From CADCWK01 sp964244115 (GTDB taxonomy: Bacteria; Chloroflexota; Chloroflexia; Thermomicrobiales; UBA6265), in the NCBI GenBank assembly GCA_964244115.1, contig CAXTHM010000062.1, positions 1 through 21,467 of the forward strand: 21,467 nucleotides of DNA, in the 5' to 3' direction. Each line of letters starts with the position of its first letter. Within the stretch, counting starts at the first letter, position 1. A program made the position numbers and the translations under genes. Positions 8,030 to 15,915 of this stretch are shown in pieces. Under the pieces are notes generated by a model, which saw nothing but the letters and a program-made list of their open reading frames with translations, was not told the DNA's origin and did not search any database.

Positions 8030-9031
8030 CTAACTGTGCCGCAAGTCCGGCAGGACCTGCTCACCCAGCAGCCGCAGCCCGCCGTCCTCCGTCAGACCGT
8101 GCGGCGTACCGAACTCGATCCGGGTGACGCCGGCCGCGAACAGGCTCTCGGCCTGGGCGACGATCTGCCCCGGCGAACCCGAGAAGGCGAACCGGTCCAG
8201 CGTGTCGTCCGGGACGAGGGCCGCCGCGTCGTCCAGCCGGCCAGCGGTGACGAGTCGCTGGATCTCGCCCAGCTGGTCACGCGGGATGTCGACCGTCGGG
8301 TCCATCGGCGCCACGACCGGCAAGTACCGGGCCGCCTCCCGCCGGACGTACGCCCGGGCCCGCTCGCCATCCTCATCGACCACCGTGACGGCGCCGAAGC
8401 AGATCCCGACCGCGCCGGCCGCTCGACCGGCCCGCGCTTCCCCGACCGCCAGCCGGCGCCGGATCTCCCCGACGAGGTCGGGATTGGTCGATCCACCGAC
8501 CTTGACCTCGTCCGCGATCTCCCCGGCCAGCGCCAGCATCTTCGGCCCCCAGGCGCCGATCAGGATCGGGACATCGGGCCGGAGGACGGGGTACTGGAAC
8601 AGCCTCCCCGTCGGCAACCGGTAGAGCTCACCCTGGTACCCGGCTTCCCGCCCGGCCAGGAGATGCCGAACGACGTCGACCGTCTCCCGGACGCGGGTGA
8701 CGGGCATGACATCCTCGATCCCGATGTCGTCCAGCCAGGCGCCGCGGACGAGCCCGAGGTAGGCCCGGCCATGCGACGCCGCGTCGAGCATCGCGATCTG
8801 CCCGGCGATCTCGACGGGGTGGAGCAGGTACGGGTTGAGCGCCGCCGGCCCGACCCGGACCCGGCTGGTCGCCCGGGCGACCTCCAGCAGCGGCCCGAGC
8901 GCTGGCTGGAACCCGAGGTCGGCGTAGACGGTGACACCGTCGAAGCCGTAGCCCTCGGCCAGCGCTGCCAGTTCACCGTAGCGCGCCAGAGGCTTGTCCC
9001 CCTGCAACGCGATCGAGACCTGCCTCGTCAC
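8030..9031 (-). CDS. LLM class F420-dependent oxidoreductase
   Basis: About 333 residues with a luciferase-like TIM-barrel pattern, close in style to F420-dependent methylene-tetrahydromethanopterin reductase relatives. Landmarks are the N-terminal strand with GDKPLARYGELAALAEGYGFDG, a VRVGPAALNPYLLHPVEIA segment, LGLVRGAW and the PILIGAWGPKMLALAGEIAD strand. The enzyme should reduce or oxidise a small substrate with F420 (or FMN); the substrate is unknown. Two GTG codons are adjacent at the start (9034 and 9031). I prefer 9031 because AGGAG on the minus strand then lies six bases upstream, against three for 9034. The gene converges on the Ddn-like gene and diverges from the gene at 9145. Confidence 0.88.
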   Translation of the reverse strand: MTRQVSIALQGDKPLARYGELAALAEGYGFDGVTVYADLGFQPALGPLLEVARATSRVRVGPAALNPYLLHPVEIAGQIAMLDAASHGRAYLGLVRGAWLDDIGIEDVMPVTRVRETVDVVRHLLAGREAGYQGELYRLPTGRLFQYPVLRPDVPILIGAWGPKMLALAGEIADEVKVGGSTNPDLVGEIRRRLAVGEARAGRAAGAVGICFGAVTVVDEDGERARAYVRREAARYLPVVAPMDPTVDIPRDQLGEIQRLVTAGRLDDAAALVPDDTLDRFAFSGSPGQIVAQAESLFAAGVTRIEFGTPHGLTEDGGLRLLGEQVLPDLRHS

Positions 9032-9053
9032 CACTCACTCCTGTCGATGCCGA

Positions 9054-9106
9054 TTGCGTTCGGGCCACGTTCCCCGTACGATCCGACGATTCCGGGACGT
9101 TGGCAA
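9054..9106. promoter_or_regulatory. Overlapping divergent promoters between the LLM gene and the TIGR04076-like gene
   Basis: Plus strand: TTGCGT (9054-9059), 17 bases, TACGAT (9077-9082), reading toward 9145. Minus strand: TTGCCA (complement of 9101-9106), 17 bases, GATCGT (complement of 9078-9083), reading toward 9031. The two -10 elements overlap, so the promoters may compete. The minus -10 is a weak match. Confidence 0.35.
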
Positions 9107-9144
9107 GGCATATCTGACCACCGGCCCACGAACGGAGACCGACG

Positions 9145-9465
9145 ATGACCGACGGCGAGTTCGACCTGGCCAACCTGCGCGTCACCGTCGTCGCGATCGA
9201 GGGCCGCTCCGTCTGCGGGCTCGCGGTCGGCGACTGGTTCGACGTGACCGAGAGCAGCCGGGTCCGGATCCCGGCCGGTCGCCACTTCTGCCTCTACGCC
9301 CTGGCCGCCGTGATCCCGCTGCTGCCCGCCAAGATGCGGGCGCTGGACCCGAACGACTGGATGGCGCAGGACAGCCTCGTCGTCTGCCCGGACCCGGAGG
9401 AGCGCCTGACGATGCGGATCAGCCGCACCGACGTCGTCTCCCTCCGCACCGACGATCTCACATGA
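9145..9465 (+). CDS. TIGR04076-like small protein
   Basis: This 106-residue protein has the pattern of the TIGR04076 family of unknown function: an N-terminal V-x-A-I-E-G-x-x-VCGLAVGDWF (about residues 16-32), a central Ala/Leu-rich PAGRHFCLYALAAVIPLLP and a C-terminal CPDPEERLTMRISR motif (about 82-95). No signal peptide or membrane segment stands out. The ATG at 9145 is preceded by CGGAGA at about 9133-9138. It shares a short divergent promoter region with the LLM oxidoreductase, so joint use is possible but unproven. A biochemical role cannot be given. Confidence 0.75.
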   Translation: MTDGEFDLANLRVTVVAIEGRSVCGLAVGDWFDVTESSRVRIPAGRHFCLYALAAVIPLLPAKMRALDPNDWMAQDSLVVCPDPEERLTMRISRTDVVSLRTDDLT

Positions 9466-9649
9466 GGCACCACTCGCTGGCTCCACGTCCACCGTCATCA
9501 CGTTCATCGTCGAAGACCCACCACCCGGATCATCCGACAGGCTCTGCTAAAATGTTCTCAGGGTTGCTCTGAAGTAGAAAGTCTTCGTATACGACGTCGC
9601 CCTCGGGCGAGCGGTAATGAGGGAGAGCGGAGCCCCTCCTGAGCGGCCC

Positions 9650-10093
9650 TCACTCATCCTTTCCCCAGACCCACGGCTCCAGACCTCTCCGCCGCCTGAC
9701 TTCCTGTTGCGGGACAAAGAAGACTGTCTTGATCTTGTGCGCTGCTTTCCCAGCGCTGGCGATCTCGAGAATCACGATCGCCCATTGGTTTGCTTCAAGT
9801 CGCCGATACATGACCGCTCGGTTCGCGTATCGCTTGTCCTGCCGAATCGTCTCGGGCCAGGCGACTGTGCGAATCACCGCCTCATCGAAGCGGCGTGCGT
9901 CTGATCCTGAACTATGCTCGAGGTAATGTCGACGCTGTGTCTCCGCAATGACCACAGCTGTCCCTATTCGAACGTGCCAGTGTAACAATCCCTCGACTGG
10001 TGGCCCTGGAATCTCAATTCGCTGTCCTGGCTGAAGGTCAGCCAGAAGGTCGACAAGACGATCGGCGAGTGGATCTGATTGTTGTCGTTCCAC
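9650..10093 (-). CDS. Hypothetical protein, possible BECR-fold nuclease-like domain
   Basis: This is a 147-residue reading frame I do not recognise with confidence. It contains RRHYLEH (about 54-60), AVIRTVAWPETI, then a VMYRRL strand, a WAIVILEI strand and a KTVFFVP strand before a basic RRRRG tail. The order, with a His-containing helix followed by paired strands and a Thr-x-x-Phe strand, recalls barnase/EndoU/colicin/RelE-like nuclease domains found in phage and toxin proteins. That link is only pattern-level. The start is a GTG at 10093 with a poor ribosome binding site. Base composition is visibly lower in GC than its neighbours, suggesting transfer. It lies 73 bases downstream of moeA on the same strand. 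No partner antitoxin is seen beside it. Confidence 0.55.
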   Translation of the reverse strand: MERQQSDPLADRLVDLLADLQPGQRIEIPGPPVEGLLHWHVRIGTAVVIAETQRRHYLEHSSGSDARRFDEAVIRTVAWPETIRQDKRYANRAVMYRRLEANQWAIVILEIASAGKAAHKIKTVFFVPQQEVRRRRGLEPWVWGKDE

Positions 10094-10166
10094 ATCTCAC
10101 CACGATTGCAGACGGGCGCAGTACCCGGTGCTTGTCGAATGACCGCCCTCGGAGACCGATGACGTG

Positions 10167-11432
10167 TCAAGGGTTCGACATTGGACCCAGGGGCGCGCCC
10201 AGCAGCGTCGCCCGGACGACCTGCCCGGCCTCCAGCGACGTCTCCCCCGGCGGGATCAGGACGAGGGCATTGGCCCCCACCCACGACGCCAGCCGCGATG
10301 ACGCCTGGACGCCCGTCGTCTCCGCGACGAGGTGACCGTCGGCGTGGACGCGGACCACCGCCCGCTGGTACTCCGGCCGGTCGCCCGGCGTCGCTCCCGT
10401 CGCCAGCCGGACCGGGACGGATGGCCGGTCGATCACGGCGCGGCCCTGCATCTTGAGCAGCGCCGGCCGGACGAACAGCTCGAAGCAGGCCAGCGCCGAG
10501 ACGGGGTTGCCCGGCAGCCCGAAGAACAGCGTCTGGTCATCTTCGCCGGCGGTCGCGACGTTCAGCGGCTTGCCCGGCTTCATGAACACCCGGCGCGAGT
10601 GGACCGTCGTCAACTCCGGCAGCAGCGCCTTGACGAGGTCGAGCTCCCCCATCGAGACGCCGCCGCTGGTGACGACGATCTCGCTGTCGGCCAGCCGCTC
10701 GACGAGCAGCGCCCGCAGCGACTCGCGCTCGTCCGGCGCCTTGCCCGCCCAGACGACCTCGGCGCCGGCCGCCTCCAGCGCGGCAACGAGGCTGAACCGG
10801 TTGGCGTCCCGGATCTGGCCCGGCCCGAGCGGCTGGCCGGGCTCGACCAGCTCGTCCCCGGTCGAGAGCACGCTCACCCGCGGCCACCGGCTGACCATGA
10901 CCGGCAACTGCCCCTCACCGGCCAGCATCCCGATCTCCGCGAAGCCGAGCAGCGTCCCGGCCCTCAGCAGCACGTCGCCCGCCCGGACATCGAAGCCGAC
11001 CGGCCGGACGAACTGCCCAGGTTCGATATGGTCCTGATGGATGATGACGTGGTTGTCATCGCTGAGGTCCGTCGCCTCGACCTGGACGACGGCGTCGGCG
11101 CCCGGCGGCATCGGCGCCCCGGTCGTGATCCGGACGGCCGTGCCCGGCGTCACCTCGGGCGCGGTGACCTGCCCGGCCATCTGGGCGCCGATGATCTCCC
11201 GCCATGGCGAGCCGTCGTCGGCCTGGACCGCGAAGCCGTCCATGATCGCGGCCGGGAACGGCGGCTGGTCGGCCGCGGCGACGAGGTCGGCGGCGAGCGT
11301 CCGCCCGACCGCCGTCGCGAGCCCGACGCCCTCGGTCGGGAGCGGCTTCGCATAGTGCAGGACGAGCGCCCGGACCTCGTCGACCGGGCGCATCCGGTCG
11401 AGGTCGCGCTCGTCGTCGGGCGTCAGTGGCAT
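10167..11432 (-). CDS. moeA: Molybdopterin molybdotransferase MoeA
   Basis: This 421-residue enzyme inserts molybdate into adenylylated molybdopterin in the last step of molybdenum cofactor synthesis, in the cytoplasm. The family signatures are all present: PFPAAIMDGFAV (59-69), RITTGAPMPPGADAVV (101-116), VLSTGDELV (188-196), TSGGVSMGE (255-263), FMKPGKPL (283-290) and FFGLPGNPVS (303-312), followed by the C-terminal domain IV. Length is normal for MoeA. The ATG at 11432 has AGGAG eight bases upstream on the minus strand (complement of 11441-11445). No other cofactor genes are in the window. A lower-GC unknown gene follows after 73 bases and may be read through from it. Confidence 0.96.
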   Translation of the reverse strand: MPLTPDDERDLDRMRPVDEVRALVLHYAKPLPTEGVGLATAVGRTLAADLVAAADQPPFPAAIMDGFAVQADDGSPWREIIGAQMAGQVTAPEVTPGTAVRITTGAPMPPGADAVVQVEATDLSDDNHVIIHQDHIEPGQFVRPVGFDVRAGDVLLRAGTLLGFAEIGMLAGEGQLPVMVSRWPRVSVLSTGDELVEPGQPLGPGQIRDANRFSLVAALEAAGAEVVWAGKAPDERESLRALLVERLADSEIVVTSGGVSMGELDLVKALLPELTTVHSRRVFMKPGKPLNVATAGEDDQTLFFGLPGNPVSALACFELFVRPALLKMQGRAVIDRPSVPVRLATGATPGDRPEYQRAVVRVHADGHLVAETTGVQASSRLASWVGANALVLIPPGETSLEAGQVVRATLLGAPLGPMSNP

Positions 11433-11681
11433 GGAAGGAACTCCTGCAGCGGCCAGGGGCTGGCCGGACGGTGATCGATCGTGACGATGACCGGCGGAGA
11501 CGCCACCGGCAGGACTCGTCCGGCAGTCTACACAAGATCACCAGTGCTGACGCTCCAACCACGCGACCAGCCGGCCCAGCGGGTACCCAGGCCTTTCACC
11601 CGAGCCGGAACCATCATGGTGGACACTCCCATAATGCGGAATCCGGGTTGAAGCTCGGTGCGTGACCGCAAGCGCGTGTTA

Positions 11682-11751
11682 CTCCCCTCTCTGCGCACCT
11701 GCGAGCCGCAGCGCAGCGAGAGCCGCGCCAGCGGGTGAGCGAGCAGGGGAG
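11682..11751. repeat. Structured intergenic palindromic element
   Basis: CTCCCCT (11682-11688) pairs with AGGGGAG (11745-11751), and a nested CTGCGC...GCGCAG pairing starts at about 11691. The interior is dense in GCGAG/GCAGC words. The form resembles interspersed palindromic elements of high-GC genomes, but only one full copy is present here. It could instead be part of a transcript leader. Confidence 0.35.
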
Positions 11752-11759
11752 CCGGAGCG

Positions 11760-11785
11760 GGGCTGGGGGAGCGGTCTGCTCCGCC
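11760..11785. repeat. 26-bp direct repeat, copy 1
   Basis: This exact 26-base segment recurs at 11962-11987. It contains its own small inverted repeat, GGAGC-GGTCT-GCTCC. This copy directly follows the palindromic element ending at 11751. Confidence 0.7.
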
Positions 11786-11870
11786 ACCGAGGGGTCACGA
11801 GTCTACCGACCGTTTACCCAGATTCGGTATAACCGGTTAGCCCGTTGCGAAGGGCGGCCCGCTCTCGAAG

Positions 11871-11891
11871 GGAGACGATGAGCCCGTCTCC
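11871..11891. repeat. Small stem-loop between the two direct repeats
   Basis: GGAGACG (11871-11877) and CGTCTCC (11885-11891) are perfect complements around a 7-nt loop. It could be a hairpin in a transcript running toward the transporter gene, or a terminator. No T tract follows. Confidence 0.35.
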
Positions 11892-11961
11892 GGTTCACCA
11901 GCGTCCCTCACCGAGCGTCCCTCCGGCTGAAGCGGCTTCGGTTTCGCAGGTGCCCGGATAC

Positions 11962-11987
11962 GGGCTGGGGGAGCGGTCTGCTCCGCC
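11962..11987. repeat. 26-bp direct repeat, copy 2
   Basis: An exact copy of 11760-11785, 202 bases downstream in the same orientation. It ends about 65 bases before the extended -10 of the transporter gene. Confidence 0.7.
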
Positions 11988-12051
11988 GTCCGAATGCTTC
12001 CATCGTCATCCGCTCGACCTGCCGGGACCCAGACGAGTTGACCATCCGATC

Positions 12052-12060
12052 TGGTAGAAT
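12052..12060 (+). promoter_or_regulatory. Extended -10 promoter for the cation transporter gene
   Basis: TGGTAGAAT has the TGn extension plus a five-of-six match to TATAAT. No convincing -35 lies 17 bases upstream, which extended -10 promoters can tolerate. The predicted transcript start is near 12067, before the chosen ATG at 12135. Confidence 0.4.
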
Positions 12061-12134
12061 CAGAGGAATATTCATCACCGACCGAACATGATGAGACAAT
12101 GTGTCGCCCGGCCGTGATGTGGAGTGCCTTTCAC

Positions 12135-13247
12135 ATGCAGTTGACCAGACCAGTCGTCAGAATCGGCTGTGACGACTCCCCCGGAAGCCAGGCGCCGTGC
12201 GTCGGCGATCAGTCCGGACATGACCACGGCGATACCCACGAACACGACCACGGCGATGACGACCATCACCACGGCCTCCAGGGCCCGGCGACTGGAGCTG
12301 CCGTCCGGCCGCTCGTCATCGCCCTCGGGATCGCGCTGCTCGTCCTCGTCGCGGAAGTCGTCGGCGGCCTGCTGACCGGGTCGCTCGCCCTGCTCGCCGA
12401 CGCCGGCCACGTCGCGACCGACTCCGCCGCCCTGGTCCTCGCCCTGATCGCCGGCTGGCTGGCCCGGAAGCCCGCCACTGCCCAGCGCACCTTCGGCTTC
12501 CGCCGGGCCGGCGTGATCGCCGCCTTCGTCAACGCCGCGGCCCTGTTCGTCGTCGCGGCCTTCATCACCTGGGAGGCCGTCGGCCGGATCGGCCAGCCAC
12601 CGGAGGTCGCCTCCGGCCTGATGCTGATCGTGGCGGTCTTCGGCTTCGTCGCCAACGCTGCCATGCTCAAGGTGCTGTCCGCCGGTGAGGGCGGCCACAG
12701 CCACGACCTCAACACCCGGGCGGCCCGGCTCCATGTCCTCGGCGATTTCCTCGGCTCGGTCGGCGCCATCGCCGCCGCCCTGATCATGCTCGGGACAGGT
12801 TGGTACCTCGCCGACCCCCTGCTCTCGATCCTCGTCAGTGCCCTGATCCTCCGGGGCGCCTGGACGATCTTCCGCGACGCGACCGATGTCCTCCTCGACG
12901 CCGCCCCGTCGACGATGGATACGGCCGCGATCGGCGCCGCCGTGGTCGAGGTTCCCGGCGTCGGCGGCCTGCACGACCTCCATGTCTGGACGGTCGCGCC
13001 GGGCCAGGTCTCCCTGACCGGTCACGTCGAACTGACCGGCGAGCGCCCTTGGAGCGACATCCTCTCCGACATCGCCCGGCTGCTCCGGTCCCGGTTCGGC
13101 ATCAGCCACCTGACGCTCCAGCCCGAGGACGCCCCCTCCGCAACCCCAGGCAGCATCGACGGCACCGGCGCCGTCCCTTGCTGCCTCGAGACATACCGCC
13201 GTGGCCCCGTCTCGAACCAATCCCCGGTCGGCGCCCACACCCACTGA
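12135..13247 (+). CDS. Cation diffusion facilitator family metal exporter
   Basis: This roughly 370-residue inner-membrane antiporter (CzcD/ZitB type) exports Zn2+, Co2+, Cd2+ or similar ions against protons. A His/Asp-rich cytosolic N-terminus (HDHGDTHEHDHGDDDHHHG, about residues 29-47) precedes six membrane helices. The transport site residues are visible: LADAGHVATD (His92 and Asp96) in helix 2 and HVLGD (His200, Asp204) in helix 5. A GGHSHD loop and a C-terminal cytoplasmic domain with LHDLHVWTVAPGQVSLTGHV follow, as is usual. The frame is open to an ATG at 12099, but the ATG at 12135 has GGAG (12121-12124) ten bases upstream and is preferred. The tail carries an extra CC pair and a terminal HTH. 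Metal specificity cannot be read. Confidence 0.93.
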   Translation: MQLTRPVVRIGCDDSPGSQAPCVGDQSGHDHGDTHEHDHGDDDHHHGLQGPATGAAVRPLVIALGIALLVLVAEVVGGLLTGSLALLADAGHVATDSAALVLALIAGWLARKPATAQRTFGFRRAGVIAAFVNAAALFVVAAFITWEAVGRIGQPPEVASGLMLIVAVFGFVANAAMLKVLSAGEGGHSHDLNTRAARLHVLGDFLGSVGAIAAALIMLGTGWYLADPLLSILVSALILRGAWTIFRDATDVLLDAAPSTMDTAAIGAAVVEVPGVGGLHDLHVWTVAPGQVSLTGHVELTGERPWSDILSDIARLLRSRFGISHLTLQPEDAPSATPGSIDGTGAVPCCLETYRRGPVSNQSPVGAHTH

Positions 13248-13261
13248 CCCTCCATGAGGGT
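13247..13261 (+). terminator. Terminator hairpin after the transporter gene
   Basis: ACCCTC (13247-13252) and GAGGGT (13256-13261) pair perfectly across a 3-nt loop, starting at the last base of the stop codon. An AT-rich tail (GTTATCATTATG) follows. The stem is short, but position and tail fit a terminator. Confidence 0.45.
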
Positions 13262-13337
13262 GTTATCATTATGTCTATACGATGACTAATGTCGCCGGCG
13301 GGATCGCGTCAAGAGCCGGTCGGATGTTGTGCATATG

Positions 13338-13366
13338 TTGACGGGTCCGCGTGGGCTGCCTACACT
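13338..13366 (+). promoter_or_regulatory. Promoter of the rel gene
   Basis: TTGACG (13338-13343, five of six) and TACACT (13361-13366) are separated by exactly 17 bases, the best sigma-70-like match in the window. The predicted transcript start is near 13373. The promoter lies inside the longest open frame of rel, which rules out the upstream start codons at 13329 and 13335. Confidence 0.6.
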
Positions 13367-13514
13367 CGCGGTTCACGGCATCACCCGTCCTGAAACGGCT
13401 CCGACGGTCATCCGCCAACGCGCGACGCCGCGCACGACCTGGGCAATGCCGCCCCAACGTAGCTTGCGGACCGGACCGACCGGCCTGGCGAGACGCAGGG
13501 AGATGGCGAGCAGG

Positions 13515-15875
13515 ATGGTCCACGCGCAGGTACATGGGGTCGGCCAACCCGTGATCCCGGTTCCGGCCCCGAAGACGGGAACGGCCGAGCGGGCTTCGGT
13601 CGGGGCGACGGGGCCAGCGGCGGCCCCGGTCAGCTGGGAGCAGGTCGAGACGTCGCTGGCCGACATCGCCTCGTTCGCGCACCCGGCCGTCCGGGCCGCC
13701 TTCGAGGAGTTCCGGACCGTCCTGAGCGCCAAGGCCCACTTCCATCTTGACAGTAGCGACCTGATCCGGCGCTCGATCATCATGGCCGTCCGCGCCCACG
13801 ACGGCGCCAACCGCAAGTCCGGCGAGCCCTACGTCATCCACCCGCTCCTCGTCGGCTCCATCCTCGCCACCATGCAACTCGACCCGGAGACCGTCGCCGC
13901 CGGCGTCCTGCACGACGTCGCCGAGGACACGCCGGTCGGGATCGAGGAGATCGAACTGGCGTTCGGCGAGCGCGTCGCCCGGCTGGTCGACGGCGTCACC
14001 AAGCTCGGCCAGATCCCCTGGCAGCCCGGTATCGAGGGGTCGCCCCGCCGCGAGCACTGGGAGCAGGCCCAGCTGGCCGAGAACCTCCGCAAGATGTTCC
14101 TCGCCATGGTCGACGACATCGGCGTCGTCCTGATCAAGCTGGCCGACCGCCTCCACAACATGCGGACGCTCGACGCGGTCCCGCCCCACAAGCAGGTCCG
14201 GACCGCGCAGCAGACGATGGAGATCTACGCGCCGCTGGCCAATCGGCTCGGGATCTGGCACCTCAAGTCCGAGCTGGAAGACCTCGCGTTCAAGTACCTC
14301 CAGCCGGACGCCTACGCCGAGATCTCGACCAAGCTGGCCAATACCGGCCGCGACCGCGACACCTTCATCGACCGGTTCATTCGCGAGCTCACCCTGGCGC
14401 TGGACCAGGCCGGCATCCGGTCCGAGATCAACGGTCGGGGCAAGCACCTGTTCTCGATCCACCGGAAGATGCAGCGCAAGGGCCGCTCGTTCGACCAGAT
14501 CTACGACGTCGTCGGCGTCCGCGTGATCGTCGAGAACCACCGCGACTGTTACGGTGCCCTCGGCATCATCCACCAGATGTTCCACCCGATCCCCGGAGAG
14601 TTCGACGACTACATCGCCACCCCCAAGGAGAGCCTCTACCAGAGCCTCCACACCGCCGTGATCGGTCCGGACGGCCAACCGCTGGAGATCCAGATCCGCA
14701 CGCTCGACATGCACCGGATCGCGGAGTACGGCGTCGCGGCCCACTGGCGATACAAGGAGGGTGGCAAGGGCGACTCCCGGCTGGAGCAGAAGATCGCCTG
14801 GCTGCGGCAGCTGATGGACTGGCGGGACGAGGTCGCCGACGCCGAGGAGTTCGTCGAGTCGCTCAAGTCCGACGTCTTCCAGGACATGATCTACGTCTTC
14901 ACGCCGGCCGGCGACATCGTCGAGCTGCCGAGCGGCGCGACCCCGCTGGACTTCGCCTACCGGATCCACACCGAGGTCGGGCACCGCTGCGTCGGCGCCC
15001 GGGTCAACGAGCAGATCGTCTCGCTGGACTCGAAGCTCCGGAACGGCCAGGTCGTCCGGATCCAGACCAGCAAGACGCGCGAGCCCAGCCGGGACTGGCT
15101 GCTGGCCGGCAACGGCTACGTCACGACGGCCTCGGCCCGGGAGAAGATCCGGCAGTGGTTCCGGCGGGCGCAGCGGGACGAGAACGTCATCCAGGGCAAG
15201 GACATCCTCGACAAGGAACTCCGCCGCCTCAGTCTGGACGTGAAGCAGGACGACATCCTCAAACACTTCCCGCGCTACCACAAGTTCGACGACCTGGTCG
15301 CGGCGATCGGCTACGGCGCGGTCTCCCCGCAGAGCGTGACGGCGAAGCTGGCCGAGACGCGGCCGGAGGAGTTCACGATCGCCCCGATCGTGCCGCGGCC
15401 CCGCTCCCCGGCTCAGGTCGAGGTGATGGGTGCCGGCGGGCTGCTGACGTCGCTGGCGAACTGCTGCAAGCCGGTCGCCGGGGATCCGATCATCGGCTAC
15501 GTGACGCGCGGCCGGGGGATCGCGATCCACCGGACCGACTGCGCCAACATGACGCACCTGCCCGACCCGGAGCGCCAGATCGAGGTCAGCTGGGGAGCGG
15601 ACCACCATGACACCTTCGCCGTCAGCATCCGGCTGGAGGCGCTGGACCGCGTCGGCCTGCTCAAGGACGTCAGCATCTCGCTGGCCGACGCCAAGGTGAA
15701 CATCATCGGCGTCAACACGACCACCCACGACGACCGGGCCGTCACGATGATGCTCACCCTCGAAGTCGAGGACATCAATCAGCTCAGCCGCATCCTCCGC
15801 AAGCTGGAGGACGTCCGCGACGTGATCAGCGCCCGGCGAGAGGCCGCTCCGGGGGCGCATCTCCGGGCCATATAA
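13515..15875 (+). CDS. rel: Bifunctional-type (p)ppGpp synthetase/hydrolase, RelA/SpoT homologue
   Basis: This long RSH protein (about 786 residues from 13515) makes and degrades the stringent-response alarmone (p)ppGpp. The hydrolase domain keeps RKSGEPYVIHP (His109), LHDVAED (His133-Asp134, Glu137-Asp138) and KLADRLHN (Asp211, Asn215), so hydrolysis should be active. The synthetase domain has FSIHRKMQRKGR, YDVVGVRV and SLYQSLHT; its charged motif is EFDD (362-365). TGS (about 458-518), a zinc-finger-type region with CC (650-651), His672 and Cys676, and an ACT domain (about 701-773) follow. The start is uncertain: the promoter at 13338 excludes 13329 and 13335; AGGGAG (13497-13502) abuts an ATG at 13503 but lies 12 bases before the ATG at 13515, so 13515 is only slightly preferred. 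Confidence 0.94.
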   Translation: MVHAQVHGVGQPVIPVPAPKTGTAERASVGATGPAAAPVSWEQVETSLADIASFAHPAVRAAFEEFRTVLSAKAHFHLDSSDLIRRSIIMAVRAHDGANRKSGEPYVIHPLLVGSILATMQLDPETVAAGVLHDVAEDTPVGIEEIELAFGERVARLVDGVTKLGQIPWQPGIEGSPRREHWEQAQLAENLRKMFLAMVDDIGVVLIKLADRLHNMRTLDAVPPHKQVRTAQQTMEIYAPLANRLGIWHLKSELEDLAFKYLQPDAYAEISTKLANTGRDRDTFIDRFIRELTLALDQAGIRSEINGRGKHLFSIHRKMQRKGRSFDQIYDVVGVRVIVENHRDCYGALGIIHQMFHPIPGEFDDYIATPKESLYQSLHTAVIGPDGQPLEIQIRTLDMHRIAEYGVAAHWRYKEGGKGDSRLEQKIAWLRQLMDWRDEVADAEEFVESLKSDVFQDMIYVFTPAGDIVELPSGATPLDFAYRIHTEVGHRCVGARVNEQIVSLDSKLRNGQVVRIQTSKTREPSRDWLLAGNGYVTTASAREKIRQWFRRAQRDENVIQGKDILDKELRRLSLDVKQDDILKHFPRYHKFDDLVAAIGYGAVSPQSVTAKLAETRPEEFTIAPIVPRPRSPAQVEVMGAGGLLTSLANCCKPVAGDPIIGYVTRGRGIAIHRTDCANMTHLPDPERQIEVSWGADHHDTFAVSIRLEALDRVGLLKDVSISLADAKVNIIGVNTTTHDDRAVTMMLTLEVEDINQLSRILRKLEDVRDVISARREAAPGAHLRAI

Positions 15876-15915
15876 ACGCGACAGGCTACCGTTTCTCACC
15901 ATCTCGGGCACGCTA

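Larger units (their letters stand above)
11433..12134. other. Long intergenic region with stem-loops and a direct repeat
   Basis: No protein gene is supported here between the divergent moeA and CDF transporter genes. A short frame at 11845-12057 has a Pro/Ser/Arg-rich, low-complexity product and no good ribosome binding site. The stretch 11660-11990 is rich in inverted repeats (see separate entries). A TAACCGGTTA palindrome lies at 11830-11839, next to a TATAAC. An extended -10 for the transporter is at 12052-12060. I found no known riboswitch pattern. Confidence 0.6.

Noticed and set aside
7433..9148. A 571-residue plus-strand frame crossing the two F420 genes
   Set aside because: It overlaps two well-supported genes in other frames and its product is Arg/Pro/Asp-rich without motifs.
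10160..10190. A GGGTTC...GGACCC pairing resembling a tRNA arm
   Set aside because: It falls in the C-terminal codons of moeA, has a mismatch and no cloverleaf around it.
11433..11660. Possible molybdenum cofactor riboswitch upstream of moeA
   Set aside because: I looked for the known fold on the minus strand and saw no convincing paired elements; a covariance-model search with a significant hit would reopen this.
11845..12057. A 70-codon frame in the moeA-transporter gap
   Set aside because: Low-complexity Pro/Ser/Arg product, no ribosome binding site, and it overlaps the stem-loop and one 26-bp repeat.
13275..15911. An 878-residue open frame on the minus strand opposite rel
   Set aside because: The plus strand encodes an unmistakable Rel protein; the antisense product is Asp/Leu/Arg-rich low-complexity sequence caused by codon bias.
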